This document shows, in pieces, positions 1 through 7,919 of a stretch of DNA of 35,223 nucleotides (its first letter is position 1; the number at the start of each line of letters is the position of its first letter). This stretch comes from Candidatus Babelota bacterium (GTDB lineage: Bacteria > Babelota > Babeliae > Babelales > RVW-14): assembly GCA_013289515.1 (NCBI GenBank), contig JABCZU010000015.1, positions 3,163 through 38,385 on the forward strand, in the 5' to 3' direction. The notes under the pieces are model-generated. The model was not told the origin of the DNA. It was given only the letters and a program-made list of their open reading frames with translations, and made no database searches. A program made the position numbers and the translations under genes.

Positions 1-92
1 TAGCGCTATCAAACGCCCTATTTTGCTCTTCGAGCCAAGTGGGGCGTATTGGTACACATTTGTATGTGCAATGAATGTGCAACAGTGATAGG

Positions 93-144
93 CGTTAAAA
101 GGGATCATACTACCAGCTCCTTTTTTGGTGATCAACTTTTAACG
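93..144. other. Imperfect inverted repeat in the leader before the first gene
   Basis: CGTTAAAAG at 93-101 is matched by CTTTTAACG at 136-144, and inner GATCA/TGATC can extend the stem. It lies in the 372 bases before the first credible start codon, where I see no gene. It could be the end of an upstream transcript or part of a leader for the exported protein at 373. There is no clear T-run after it on either strand, so I do not call it a terminator. Confidence 0.35.
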
Positions 145-372
145 TATAACACGCCATAGAAAAAAATGAAAATTATATTTTTTGGTTAAAGGGCGTGTGG
201 GATGGTAAAAAAGATGCCAGCAGACCATCAACGTAGTGAGCGTTTATATCGAATTACAAAACATAAAACGCATTCCCTTCTTGCAATAATATCGTCGCTT
301 GTTATAATCCCTGATCCTATGATTTCTTTTTTTCATGAACAAAAAATGATAACAACAAGCGAAGGGTCTTAC

Positions 373-1956
373 ATGTTGCGATTGTGCAAATCCTACTCCA
401 TCGCCTTATTCCTAGGCATACTCAGTTTTAGTTTTTCGATGGCTCATGCTGCTGATCCAGTAGATGTGACGGTAAGTCAAAAGTATCATGCACTAGGTGG
501 TCAAAGAAACGGCATGGAGATGTTCGACGCTCTTTTTGGTGGTCGCTCTAATGATCCTGCGCTAACGAAATTAAGAACATTACAAGCGTTGCCTGATGTT
601 GAAAAAATGATCAATGGTAGTATTAGCGCCTTAGAGGACGAGCTGAAAACTTGTTCACCTGATAGTGCGAGGTACCATAAAGAAAAGGTTGAAAAGCTTC
701 AAAAGTATCTGGATGACCTGAAAAGGAAAGAAGCAGGTTATGAGTCAGATAATAGGAAATATGATGGGTGCAATGAAGCGGCTAGTAGTGAGATTGCATT
801 GTGTGAGGAACACATAAAGAATTTTGAGAAAGCACTAAAAGAAAAATTTGTAAACGATGATTCATATAAAGCCACCGTTAAAAAGCTTGTAGCGGCCAAA
901 CGCACATTAGAAAAAAACAAACAGGCTCATATGCTTATCGATGGGGAATATAAAGATGCGATCAAAACAATATTGGATACTAAGAAGCGTTTGGAGGAGC
1001 TGGAAAGGGAAAAGGATACGTATGCGCCTGATAGTGCCAAATGTGAAGAGATAAAAAAGAAAATCAAGATGCATGATAATGTATTAAAAGGTATATACGT
1101 CGGCTTAAAGAATGACTTTGAAGCAAGGGCAGGCCGTGTGATTGCCCGTGGCCTTGCCGGTGATGATGGAAAATACATAGAGAACGATCAGGTTGGTACG
1201 GTGCTGGATGGCGTCAGGCTTGGTGGTTTGATGCGTTTTTCTAAATCGGTTGGCAACACCCTTGGCAAACGAATGGAAGCTGGTATTGAGGGAACGCTTG
1301 GCGGATTGCTGGATGCCATCATCAACGGTATTGGCAGTTGCTGGTCATCAGCAGTAAATAGCGTCCTCTACGATGGCAAAGAGCCGTATGATATCGATTA
1401 TTTAAAGATTCTATGGAAGGAAAGCCTATCGACCTTGGACGATGTGAGCGCACTGGTGCGCAATGGCTTGAAAGATACTATGCGTACATCGCATGATATG
1501 GCGCTTAGGCAGGCGCCGGTGGCACAGGAGGATGTTCCAGGGGCCGGGGCATGGCTCATGTTGACCGGTGGTTATGCGCGCAACTGGCAGAATTGTATTG
1601 ATTACCTTGATGAGCACCGAGATTATTACGATACGGTAGATGAGAAAAAGATCGATCCTGTCTTAAGGTCTATTGATCTTTTGCGTATACGTATTGTTGA
1701 GATACAAAAAATAGTTACGGAACAAAAATCTTTAAAAGAGCTTGATAGTTATTTTGCGTCCATTAAGGAATATATCCCTGCGTGGAGAAAAGATATTAAT
1801 CAACGCTTCGATTCCCTTATTAGCCTCATTACACCGCCAAGTAGCGTCGCCAACAAAAATGTTGCAGCGCCGGTAAACCACCGTGAGCAGGGACGTAGGC
1901 GTCAGGGTGATGACGACGACGAAGATGGTTATGGTCGTTTTAATAGAAATTATTAA
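373..1956 (+). CDS. Exported coiled-coil protein of unknown function
   Basis: I do not recognise this 527-residue protein. The frame is open from 202, but the ATG at 373 begins a classic signal peptide (MLRLCKSYSIALFLG, then a cut near AHA-ADP), so I start there; a weak GAAGGG precedes it. Residues about 65-240 are Lys/Glu-rich and strongly helical, probably coiled coil, with a motif repeated about 120 residues apart (CSPDSARY and APDSAKCE). A Gly-rich stretch follows (GRVIARGLAGDDG, EGTLGGLLDAI), then more helix. The tail is acidic then basic (DDDDEDGYGRFNRN). It is the first of four exported proteins read in the same direction and probably once formed an operon with them. It is likely periplasmic, surface-bound or host-directed; the role is unknown. 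Confidence 0.8.
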   Translation: MLRLCKSYSIALFLGILSFSFSMAHAADPVDVTVSQKYHALGGQRNGMEMFDALFGGRSNDPALTKLRTLQALPDVEKMINGSISALEDELKTCSPDSARYHKEKVEKLQKYLDDLKRKEAGYESDNRKYDGCNEAASSEIALCEEHIKNFEKALKEKFVNDDSYKATVKKLVAAKRTLEKNKQAHMLIDGEYKDAIKTILDTKKRLEELEREKDTYAPDSAKCEEIKKKIKMHDNVLKGIYVGLKNDFEARAGRVIARGLAGDDGKYIENDQVGTVLDGVRLGGLMRFSKSVGNTLGKRMEAGIEGTLGGLLDAIINGIGSCWSSAVNSVLYDGKEPYDIDYLKILWKESLSTLDDVSALVRNGLKDTMRTSHDMALRQAPVAQEDVPGAGAWLMLTGGYARNWQNCIDYLDEHRDYYDTVDEKKIDPVLRSIDLLRIRIVEIQKIVTEQKSLKELDSYFASIKEYIPAWRKDINQRFDSLISLITPPSSVANKNVAAPVNHREQGRRRQGDDDDEDGYGRFNRNY

Positions 1957-1957
1957 G

Positions 1958-3046
1958 ATGATTTGCATATTGCCCCTTCGAGACAGCCTTCGGCTTCCTC
2001 AGGGTGAGCGCCGTATTGGCGAATGCCTAAAAATAGCGCTCCCTTCGACAGGGCTCAGGATAAACTACTCGCTAGCGCTCGTGGTGAGGAGCTGCGTAGC
2101 AGCGTCTCGAACCATACGAGTGTACGGTGTTAGTATCCTTACCAGCCTCTTGCTGATGCAAGGAACTTGTGCACAGCAGGCTGTCATATGCATGCAACCA
2201 GATCACATTGCTGCCTACAGTAAGCAAATGACTGAAAGCTTGGCGACCGCCAAGCGTAACAAAATCCTTGTTGTCGGCGGTGGCGCTGTATTGACTGCTG
2301 CGGTGGCTGCGTTGATGTACATGCAAAAGGATGCGGGTGCTGGCAAGAATACGAATATGACCACGGTGAATGGCCAAGAAGCGTCTAAGCCTGAAGCCGC
2401 AACAAAGGATGATGTAAATGCTTTATCGTTTTTGTTTATCAAAGACAGCGAAGAGCGTAAAAAATTTGGGTGGCAACGGCCCATGATTAATGGTATACAA
2501 ACAGGAGCCTTGCTGGGCATTGCCGGTTTTGTGGGCAAAACACTTAACGCCGGTCAGTCCGCGGTGTTGAAACGATTGCAAGCCTTCGGCTTCTTTGACC
2601 CTGCGCATGAGCTGCGTATGTGCTTGCACGCGAGCTTGCAGCAAGCATTTTTTGTACAAGAGGCGCTGCAGTTGTTTCAATCCTATGCCAAGCCACCATC
2701 TGGTGATCAACTGTACTTACAGCTCCATCACAATATGATACAAAATATTATTCATAGTCAGCAGATCTTTGTTCAGTCGCTTGAGCGGACAATCGGCTTT
2801 TTTGCTGCGATGGTGGCCTATCATTATGATGATGAGGTCGATCAGGTGCATGTGCATGCGTCTGCCGCAATGATGGATAAGCTTGTGTTACTGGCAAACC
2901 ATGTATGCGGCCAGCTTGCTATGCTCTGTCAGGACGCTAGCAACGTCAATGTTGACGAATGCGTGGCCAATTTTAGTGCACTGGAAAGTATTATTAAACA
3001 GTATTTGAGTAAGACGTATTATGATCTGTTTGGTGCTGGGGTTTAG
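1958..3046 (+). CDS. Exported or membrane-anchored protein, 5' end rewritten by a repeat
   Basis: This is not a family I recognise. The convincing part starts about residue 55, with a signal-like segment (VYGVSILTSLLLMQGTCAQQ). It continues with a second hydrophobic span (KILVVGGGAVLTAAVAALMYM) and a helical C-terminal domain rich in His and Gln. The start is uncertain. The ATG at 1958, two bases after the previous stop, has no good ribosome-binding site, and residues 6-52 are translated from the dispersed repeat at 1975-2115. A GTG at 2120 is the other in-frame option but leaves no basic n-region. The repeat has probably replaced the original start region. Expression may depend on coupling to the gene before it. 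Confidence 0.65.
   Translation: MICILPLRDSLRLPQGERRIGECLKIALPSTGLRINYSLALVVRSCVAASRTIRVYGVSILTSLLLMQGTCAQQAVICMQPDHIAAYSKQMTESLATAKRNKILVVGGGAVLTAAVAALMYMQKDAGAGKNTNMTTVNGQEASKPEAATKDDVNALSFLFIKDSEERKKFGWQRPMINGIQTGALLGIAGFVGKTLNAGQSAVLKRLQAFGFFDPAHELRMCLHASLQQAFFVQEALQLFQSYAKPPSGDQLYLQLHHNMIQNIIHSQQIFVQSLERTIGFFAAMVAYHYDDEVDQVHVHASAAMMDKLVLLANHVCGQLAMLCQDASNVNVDECVANFSALESIIKQYLSKTYYDLFGAGV
1975..2115. repeat. Composite dispersed repeat (CCTTCGACAGGGCTCAGG type) at the start of a gene
   Basis: CCTTCGAGACAGCCTTCGG and CCCTTCGACAGGGCTCAGGAT occur here within 140 bases, followed by GTGAGGAGCTGCGTAGCAGC. Variants of the same core recur at 17844, 18318, 18731, 20860 and 33065. The block runs from just after the stop of the previous gene into the 5' end of the next, and it is open in the reading frame of that gene. 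Confidence 0.75.
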
Positions 3047-3095
3047 GGGCATGAATTATTTATACGACCAAAGCATCCAGTTTTTAAATGGACTT

Positions 3096-3166
3096 CTACG
3101 TAGAGGACGTCGTCCCAGGCTTGATCCTCGATCGAGCCGAGGACAGGCTCTGGGATCCAGGGGAAG
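3096..3166 (+). repeat. Left palindromic arm of the GIY-YIG unit
   Basis: The arm begins CTACGTAGAGGACGTCGTCC, contains the half-stem CCCAGGCTTGA, an inner palindrome (CCTCGATCGAGCCGAGG) and ends GGGATCCAGGGGAAGC. The end sequence matches, inverted, the block at 3474-3533. The GIY-YIG start codon lies 17 bases inside it. Confidence 0.85.
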
Positions 3167-3183
3167 CAACAAGGGACATTGTC

Positions 3184-3474
3184 ATGAAAACCTTTTATGT
3201 TTATATCGTCTGTTCTGCTAAGAATGGAACGCTTTATATCGGCGTTACGAGTAACTTAGAAAGACGTATAAATGAACATAGAAATAAAAAAATCCCTGGA
3301 TTCACAGCTAAATATTCTATAGCTCGTCTTGTTTATTATGAAGAATTCCAATCGATACTTGTTGCCATCAAACGAGAAAAACAACTTAAATGGTGGGAGC
3401 GTGCGTGGAAACTTGAACTTATTGAAAAAGTAAATCCGGCATGGAAAGATTTGTATGAACAAAGTTTATCTTAG
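3184..3474 (+). CDS. GIY-YIG family single-domain endonuclease
   Basis: This is a 96-residue protein of the small stand-alone GIY-YIG type (COG2827/UPF0213-like). The two hallmark strands are YVYIV (5-9) and LYIGVT (17-22). The catalytic-type arginine region is LERRINEH (25-32), followed by KREKQLKWW (63-71) and NPAWKDLY (84-91), all typical of the family. GIY-YIG domains cut DNA through one metal ion and act in repair or as homing enzymes; the substrate of this subfamily is not settled. The frame is open from 3088, but residues before 3184 are translated repeat and the ATG at 3184 gives the normal family length. The inverted repeats around it suggest it travels with them or acts on them. Confidence 0.9.
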   Translation: MKTFYVYIVCSAKNGTLYIGVTSNLERRINEHRNKKIPGFTAKYSIARLVYYEEFQSILVAIKREKQLKWWERAWKLELIEKVNPAWKDLYEQSLS

Positions 3475-3533
3475 CTTCCCCTGGATTCCCCGATCAAAGT
3501 CGGGGACAGGCTTCGGTCAAGCCTGGGATGATG
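3474..3533 (-). repeat. Right palindromic arm of the GIY-YIG unit
   Basis: Read on the minus strand this is CATCATCCCAGGCTTGACC, an inner palindrome (CCCCGACTTTGATCGGGG) and AATCCAGGGGAAGC. Both ends match the left arm at 3096-3166; the inner hairpin differs between the two copies, as if a second palindrome had been nested in the first. Confidence 0.85.
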
Positions 3534-3598
3534 TTTTAGTAAGTTGTAGCTCACGAATACAATTCAATGTGAGTTCGATAATTCAACCGACACTAATT

Positions 3599-4780
3599 AT
3601 GACGTTAGTAATGCTATTTTTATGCTTATTCAAAAAAAGTTATTACGTAGAGGACGTCGTCCCAGGCTTGACCTGGGATCCAGGGGAAGTTGAGATAAAT
3701 TTTCTTAATCAAAATCTTTCGAACAATCTTGCCTCAAGTAAAGTGCACCTTTGTAAAAAATTTCATGACATTGCCTCTTGGAATTTCCCCTGGATCCCAG
3801 GTCAAGCCTGGGACGACGTCGTAGAAGGGCGTAGCTTTCTACTACAAGCGAATGTCCTTTTAGCAACGTTGTTATTTCCAATGGTTCTATCCGGCACTTT
3901 CAACGCTACCGATGTAACGGTCCCTCCTCCCAACGCCGTCGCATCAACCCAGACGCCTACCGATCTGGCAGCCTTGGTGCAAGACCTGCAGGCCGTGTTG
4001 CATGACACACAAGCTGTGCAGAAGGTGGCAACAAAGTTGCCAGACCAGATGCCCAGTGGATTTATCGTTCCTGATATTCCCGATGACCAGACTGAGCAGG
4101 CACCCCAGCCCCTATCACAGATACCATTTTATGCCGATTATGTTGCTGTGTACTACCCGAAGGCATTTGTTATGTGTAACACGTATTTTGAAAACAAATC
4201 GGTTAATGCGGTGGTCGACGGCCTTAACGTGGTTATTGAGGTGATGGCAGAAGATCCGTGGTTTTATTTTACTAATAAGCCACAGGGATTTGTTGTTGCT
4301 CACTATTGGGAGTATATCTTAGACCAGTTGAGCATTTTAAGTGATTTTATTCACCGCGCTTATGTGTATCAGGACACCCTTACCGTGTGCCTGCCCAGCA
4401 AACAAAACAACATGGCCTTGTATACAACTGGCCTTGTGCACGACGGGCAAACGCAACGTAAATCACGGCGTTTTATTACCAGCCTTACCCGTGAACAGTT
4501 GGTTGTTGTACATAATTTTTATGCGTTGTGCTATGACTATCTTATAAAATTATTTAATGAGCAGATTATTGCTCAAACACCGCAGTCATGCAAAACGGCC
4601 AATCGTTTGTATGCTGAACTGTCCTGGATTGTTGAGCAGTTGCGCAAGAGTGGTCATGAGGCGCGCTATCAGGAGCATCTTCAAACGGCTCGACAATTGT
4701 TGGAATTACTAAAAAATAAGATTAACGCGCGCAGGCCTGCGATGATGGGAGGGTATGGACATGGCGCTGCGGCTGCGTGA
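3599..4780 (+). CDS. Exported protein interrupted near its start by a repeat element
   Basis: I do not recognise the product. From about residue 80 onward it has a hydrophobic export-like segment (FLLQANVLLATLLFPMVLSG), a Pro-rich linker, and about 280 residues of compact mixed sequence ending in GGYGHGAAAA. Residues about 15-76 are the translation of the inverted-repeat element at 3653-3820 (VEDVVPGLTWDPGE and FPWIPGQAWDDVVEG). The original start and signal peptide seem split. The ATG at 3599 opens MTLVMLFLCLF, a plausible first half, then comes the element, then the rest. The frame stays open upstream to 3455, inside the GIY-YIG gene. The end overlaps the next gene by 20 bases, which suggests coupling. 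It may be functional if the insert is tolerated, or silent for lack of a good start. Confidence 0.6.
   Translation: MTLVMLFLCLFKKSYYVEDVVPGLTWDPGEVEINFLNQNLSNNLASSKVHLCKKFHDIASWNFPWIPGQAWDDVVEGRSFLLQANVLLATLLFPMVLSGTFNATDVTVPPPNAVASTQTPTDLAALVQDLQAVLHDTQAVQKVATKLPDQMPSGFIVPDIPDDQTEQAPQPLSQIPFYADYVAVYYPKAFVMCNTYFENKSVNAVVDGLNVVIEVMAEDPWFYFTNKPQGFVVAHYWEYILDQLSILSDFIHRAYVYQDTLTVCLPSKQNNMALYTTGLVHDGQTQRKSRRFITSLTREQLVVVHNFYALCYDYLIKLFNEQIIAQTPQSCKTANRLYAELSWIVEQLRKSGHEARYQEHLQTARQLLELLKNKINARRPAMMGGYGHGAAAA
3653..3820. mobile_element. MITE-like element with 36-bp perfect inverted arms
   Basis: The arms at 3653-3688 and 3785-3820 are exact reverse complements over 36 bases, with 96 bases of AT-rich, gene-less sequence between. 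Each arm carries its own palindrome (CCCAGG-CTTGA-CCTGGG) and ends AGGGGAA on the inside, the same orientation as the GIY-YIG unit 120 bases upstream. The flanks also share TACGTAGAG with that unit on the left. No stop codon interrupts the host reading frame. Confidence 0.75.
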
Positions 4781-7700
4781 TCTATTAAAGTTATTGTTTG
4801 TCTTTTTATTGATGATGTCCTATCAAAAGGGCGCCGCCCTCCCCCAAGAGGAGCAGCAACAGTTTATCGACAGCTTTGTGCGCCATTATGAATGCAACCC
4901 TGAGGGCCGTTATGCTCATGAGTACCATCCATTCCTGCTGTCGTGGACATCTAAAAGTTTGCATGAGCTAGAGGATCATTTGCGACAGCGTGATCTTGAG
5001 CTCAAAGGCCGCATTGTGATTATGGGCTATGAAGAGAATGCTGTGCCAGCCTATTACACCAATTTTTGCCAACCAGTTATTGACGATGAGGCGATACGCA
5101 AAAATTATGCAGGGTGGTCGCAGCGGCTGCATAATCGTTTTGGCTTCATGACCGGCTTTCTTTTTAAGGACTTAGATTTTTTCAAGCCATATTTGAGTCC
5201 GTCGTGCCAATCAATTTTTCATCATTACGATGTAAACACAATCCCCATTTTTAATGATGATGCGAGCATATTTCAGGAGCATGCTTTTGGTCAGGCGCTA
5301 CCGCTTATTAGGCAGGCACAAGAGTCGCTGATTAAAAAATTGTGCAATGATGGTCCGCAAGAGGTGCTCACCGATATGGTTTCATTTTGGAAAAAGCTGT
5401 ACAGTGATGAGTTTGCCGTTGGCGATAAGCAGCTTGCCGGCACACAGGACGTACTGTTTTCTATCGAGTATGCCAAGTATCTGACCAACTCACCATTGCC
5501 GCTTTTTTCTTTTTGTATTGGTCCTGACCTGACCTATCCCATCGAAGTGACCGCCAAGCAAAATCAACATGCTACGTTGCATGCCCAGCACTTTGTGGGT
5601 GAATTGACAAAAAAATTGACGCCGATTAATGGCCAAAATACGGTCTATGTCTTCTGCAGCTTTGTTGATGGCGTTGGCAAAAGTACCATGCTTGGCAACA
5701 TTAAAAATTGGATGAAGTGGGGTGGTGCTGTTGATTCGTATGGGCATGTTGATAATTCATCATCACAGCTGGCCGATCTGTTCCAATTTAGCGACAACGT
5801 CTTTATAGCCGATCTGCCCGCACAAATAAGCCATTTTACGTATAAGCCGGATGGCCAGGTATTTGCTGATATCAAGACGGCGTTTAAGGCTGCGGCGATC
5901 AAGAAGTTGGAGTCGTTTGTTGATAATAATCGTGATCAGCTCTGGCAGGAGGCATGCCAGATGCATGGTGCGGTGGCTGCCATTATTGCCCAGCAGGGGT
6001 ATACGGCGCCAGAGCTGAATGATCCGGCAAAGCCCCTGTATTCGTTTGTTAAAAATATTATCCTGTTAAAAAAACGGGAAAGTAATCTGTGGATCCCCTT
6101 TGAGTACGAAGGCAAGCCGTATCTTTTTAAAGATAGTAAACCGCTTGAGATACGTTTTTTAACGCCACTGGGCAGTGTTAAATCTGAAGGACTTAAAAAT
6201 ATTGAGGCTGACCAGATGCTCTTTTATGAAGGCATTCGGTTACCGCTGCCCTATGACCTGTTTAAACAAGATTTGGTTGATAAATTGAAGGCGCGCAATA
6301 TCGCCAATGTGGTATTTGTAGACTTTTTAAGCATGTACCCTCGCTCATCGCGTGAAAATATTCGTATTAATTATCTCTTGCAACAGATGAATCTGCTAGA
6401 TGATACGCTTGACCCTGCCATGAGTTTTTATAAAGACTTTGTAAGTGGTGGGGAGCTTTTGTATGCCTTAACGCATAAAAGGAGTGCCCAGCAGATTAAA
6501 CAGTTTTTTACCAGCGAAGCAAAGATACGACTGACGCTTTTTGAGGCAATTATTGAACGTAGCCACGGCGATATTGGCGGTATTGGCATGTTGCCCCTGA
6601 CCAATACCATTAAGGACAAGCTACAGCGATTTGAGCTTAATGCGTACGTTGATACGTTAAGCGGACAAAAGCTGGCAGCCGAGACGGAAAAACTTATTAA
6701 GTTGTACGGCCTCTCAAAATCTTTTATTAATATCCAGCAATTTTCATTTGCCCGTGCGGCAGCTTTTGGCGGGCTTTTGCAAGATCTTTTTGTTAATGTG
6801 GTAGACAATGAAACCATTGCTGCACTATGGCAAATGCCCAAGGGGCAGCTGCAGCTGTCTACCAATCTGACAAGTGAAGGGGAGCGGGTACAGGAAGTGT
6901 TAATGACCGATAAGCAGGAGGCTATTAACAATTATTTTATCTTTAGACCAACGTGCAAGAATGAACACTTGCTGACACCTTTTTTGCGTAGCATACGGGC
7001 ATGCTGGTATGCCAGCATCTTTAATCTCTTGCCTGGCAGCGTGGGCAGTGATGATACCATTACGCTTGATCGCGAACTTTTTTTAATTAATCCATTGATG
7101 TTGGTTTCTGGCGATGATGGATTTTTTTATGTATTACAGCACCATTATCCGGTATGGGAAAAGCGTATTGTGCCCTTTACCATGCGCGCTAATTATCGTC
7201 CATTTAATGTATCGGCCAGTACGAGCGCTTATAGCACGATTAATGAGTACGCCTATCGCAGTGACTGGGAGAGCAAGGCTACCAGTACCGGTATTTTTAA
7301 TTATGATAATCAGTACATTGTCACGCAGGATAATCAGGCAACACAGAATAACTATTATGATGATGAGAAAAATATAGTCTCATTGACAGTGGAGCAGTAC
7401 CAGAAAGACCATGGCGCATCAACGGTGATTACCAGCACCCAGCTATGGCGCTTGTTACAAGAGAATGTTATGTGGCTAGAAGATATGAAAGATTGGCATC
7501 GCTGTATCCAGCGCAATGGGATGTTTTCAACGGACCAGCTTTTTTGTCCTAAGGCTGTTAAGGCCGATGATGACCACGCTCGGCTAATCTACTTTGGTAC
7601 CAGCTATAAAAAATATGGAGCGCGAGACGAGCATCGCGGCATCATGCAGCTCATTGTGCGGCTGTTTGCCACGCTTGAAATGATTATCAAAGATCCTGAC

Positions 7701-7877
7701 TCAAGCATTGCGGTGCGCTATGGCAACAAAGAGGACTTTAAGGCGGCGCTGCACCTGATTGAAAAGACCATATTGCCACGCTACGCAAATATCTGCTTTC
7801 CAGATAGTTTATTTTTTGACTACGATGATGTGCAGCCATACCCGTCGTGGGAGTTTTGGCAGGGAGTTGAGGGGTAA
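4761..7877 (+). CDS. Large exported protein with a P-loop-like motif
   Basis: This 1038-residue protein is not one I recognise. I choose the ATG at 4761 over the one at 4755 because GGGAGGG at 4747-4753 is then correctly spaced. It begins with a signal peptide (RLRDLLKLLFVFLLMMS, cut near GAA-LPQ). Around residue 303 it carries FVDGVGKST, which looks like a nucleotide-binding P-loop except that the first Gly is missing. IADLPAQISHF follows some 50 residues later and could be a Walker B-like strand. The rest is a mixed alpha/beta protein with no membrane spans evident. It overlaps the preceding gene by 20 bases. An exported protein has no ATP outside the cytoplasm, so a binding site there would fit delivery into a host cell; that is speculation. 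Confidence 0.75.
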   Translation: MALRLRDLLKLLFVFLLMMSYQKGAALPQEEQQQFIDSFVRHYECNPEGRYAHEYHPFLLSWTSKSLHELEDHLRQRDLELKGRIVIMGYEENAVPAYYTNFCQPVIDDEAIRKNYAGWSQRLHNRFGFMTGFLFKDLDFFKPYLSPSCQSIFHHYDVNTIPIFNDDASIFQEHAFGQALPLIRQAQESLIKKLCNDGPQEVLTDMVSFWKKLYSDEFAVGDKQLAGTQDVLFSIEYAKYLTNSPLPLFSFCIGPDLTYPIEVTAKQNQHATLHAQHFVGELTKKLTPINGQNTVYVFCSFVDGVGKSTMLGNIKNWMKWGGAVDSYGHVDNSSSQLADLFQFSDNVFIADLPAQISHFTYKPDGQVFADIKTAFKAAAIKKLESFVDNNRDQLWQEACQMHGAVAAIIAQQGYTAPELNDPAKPLYSFVKNIILLKKRESNLWIPFEYEGKPYLFKDSKPLEIRFLTPLGSVKSEGLKNIEADQMLFYEGIRLPLPYDLFKQDLVDKLKARNIANVVFVDFLSMYPRSSRENIRINYLLQQMNLLDDTLDPAMSFYKDFVSGGELLYALTHKRSAQQIKQFFTSEAKIRLTLFEAIIERSHGDIGGIGMLPLTNTIKDKLQRFELNAYVDTLSGQKLAAETEKLIKLYGLSKSFINIQQFSFARAAAFGGLLQDLFVNVVDNETIAALWQMPKGQLQLSTNLTSEGERVQEVLMTDKQEAINNYFIFRPTCKNEHLLTPFLRSIRACWYASIFNLLPGSVGSDDTITLDRELFLINPLMLVSGDDGFFYVLQHHYPVWEKRIVPFTMRANYRPFNVSASTSAYSTINEYAYRSDWESKATSTGIFNYDNQYIVTQDNQATQNNYYDDEKNIVSLTVEQYQKDHGASTVITSTQLWRLLQENVMWLEDMKDWHRCIQRNGMFSTDQLFCPKAVKADDDHARLIYFGTSYKKYGARDEHRGIMQLIVRLFATLEMIIKDPDSSIAVRYGNKEDFKAALHLIEKTILPRYANICFPDSLFFDYDDVQPYPSWEFWQGVEG

Positions 7878-7911
7878 AGGTGCACAGGAGTGATTGTCCA
7901 GGTACACCTTT
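7876..7911. terminator. Possible bidirectional terminator between convergent genes
   Basis: AAAGGTG (7876-7882) pairs with CACCTTT (7905-7911) around a 22-base loop in the 42-base space between two convergent genes. The A and T flanks are short on both strands, so this would be a weak terminator. Confidence 0.35.
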
Positions 7912-7919
7912 ATTGAGGA

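Larger units (their letters stand above)
3096..3533 (+). mobile_element. Candidate mobile unit: GIY-YIG gene between inverted palindromic repeats
   Basis: The nuclease gene (3184-3474) is enclosed by two copies of the same palindromic repeat in opposite orientation, with CCAGGGGAAGC facing inward on both sides. Almost nothing separates gene from repeats: the stop codon shares its last G with the right arm. The unit separates two genes of an exported-protein series. No target duplication is obvious. Calling it mobile is inference; what is seen is a single nuclease gene exactly framed by inverted repeats, beside a gene-less element with the same arms. Confidence 0.5.

Noticed and set aside
202-372. 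N-terminal extension of the first gene
   Set aside because: It places 57 residues before an otherwise ideal signal peptide, so the ATG at 373 is preferred.
3455-3598. Start of the third exported protein at 3455 inside the GIY-YIG gene
   Set aside because: Residues 8-27 would be translated repeat arm, and the start lies inside another gene in a different frame.
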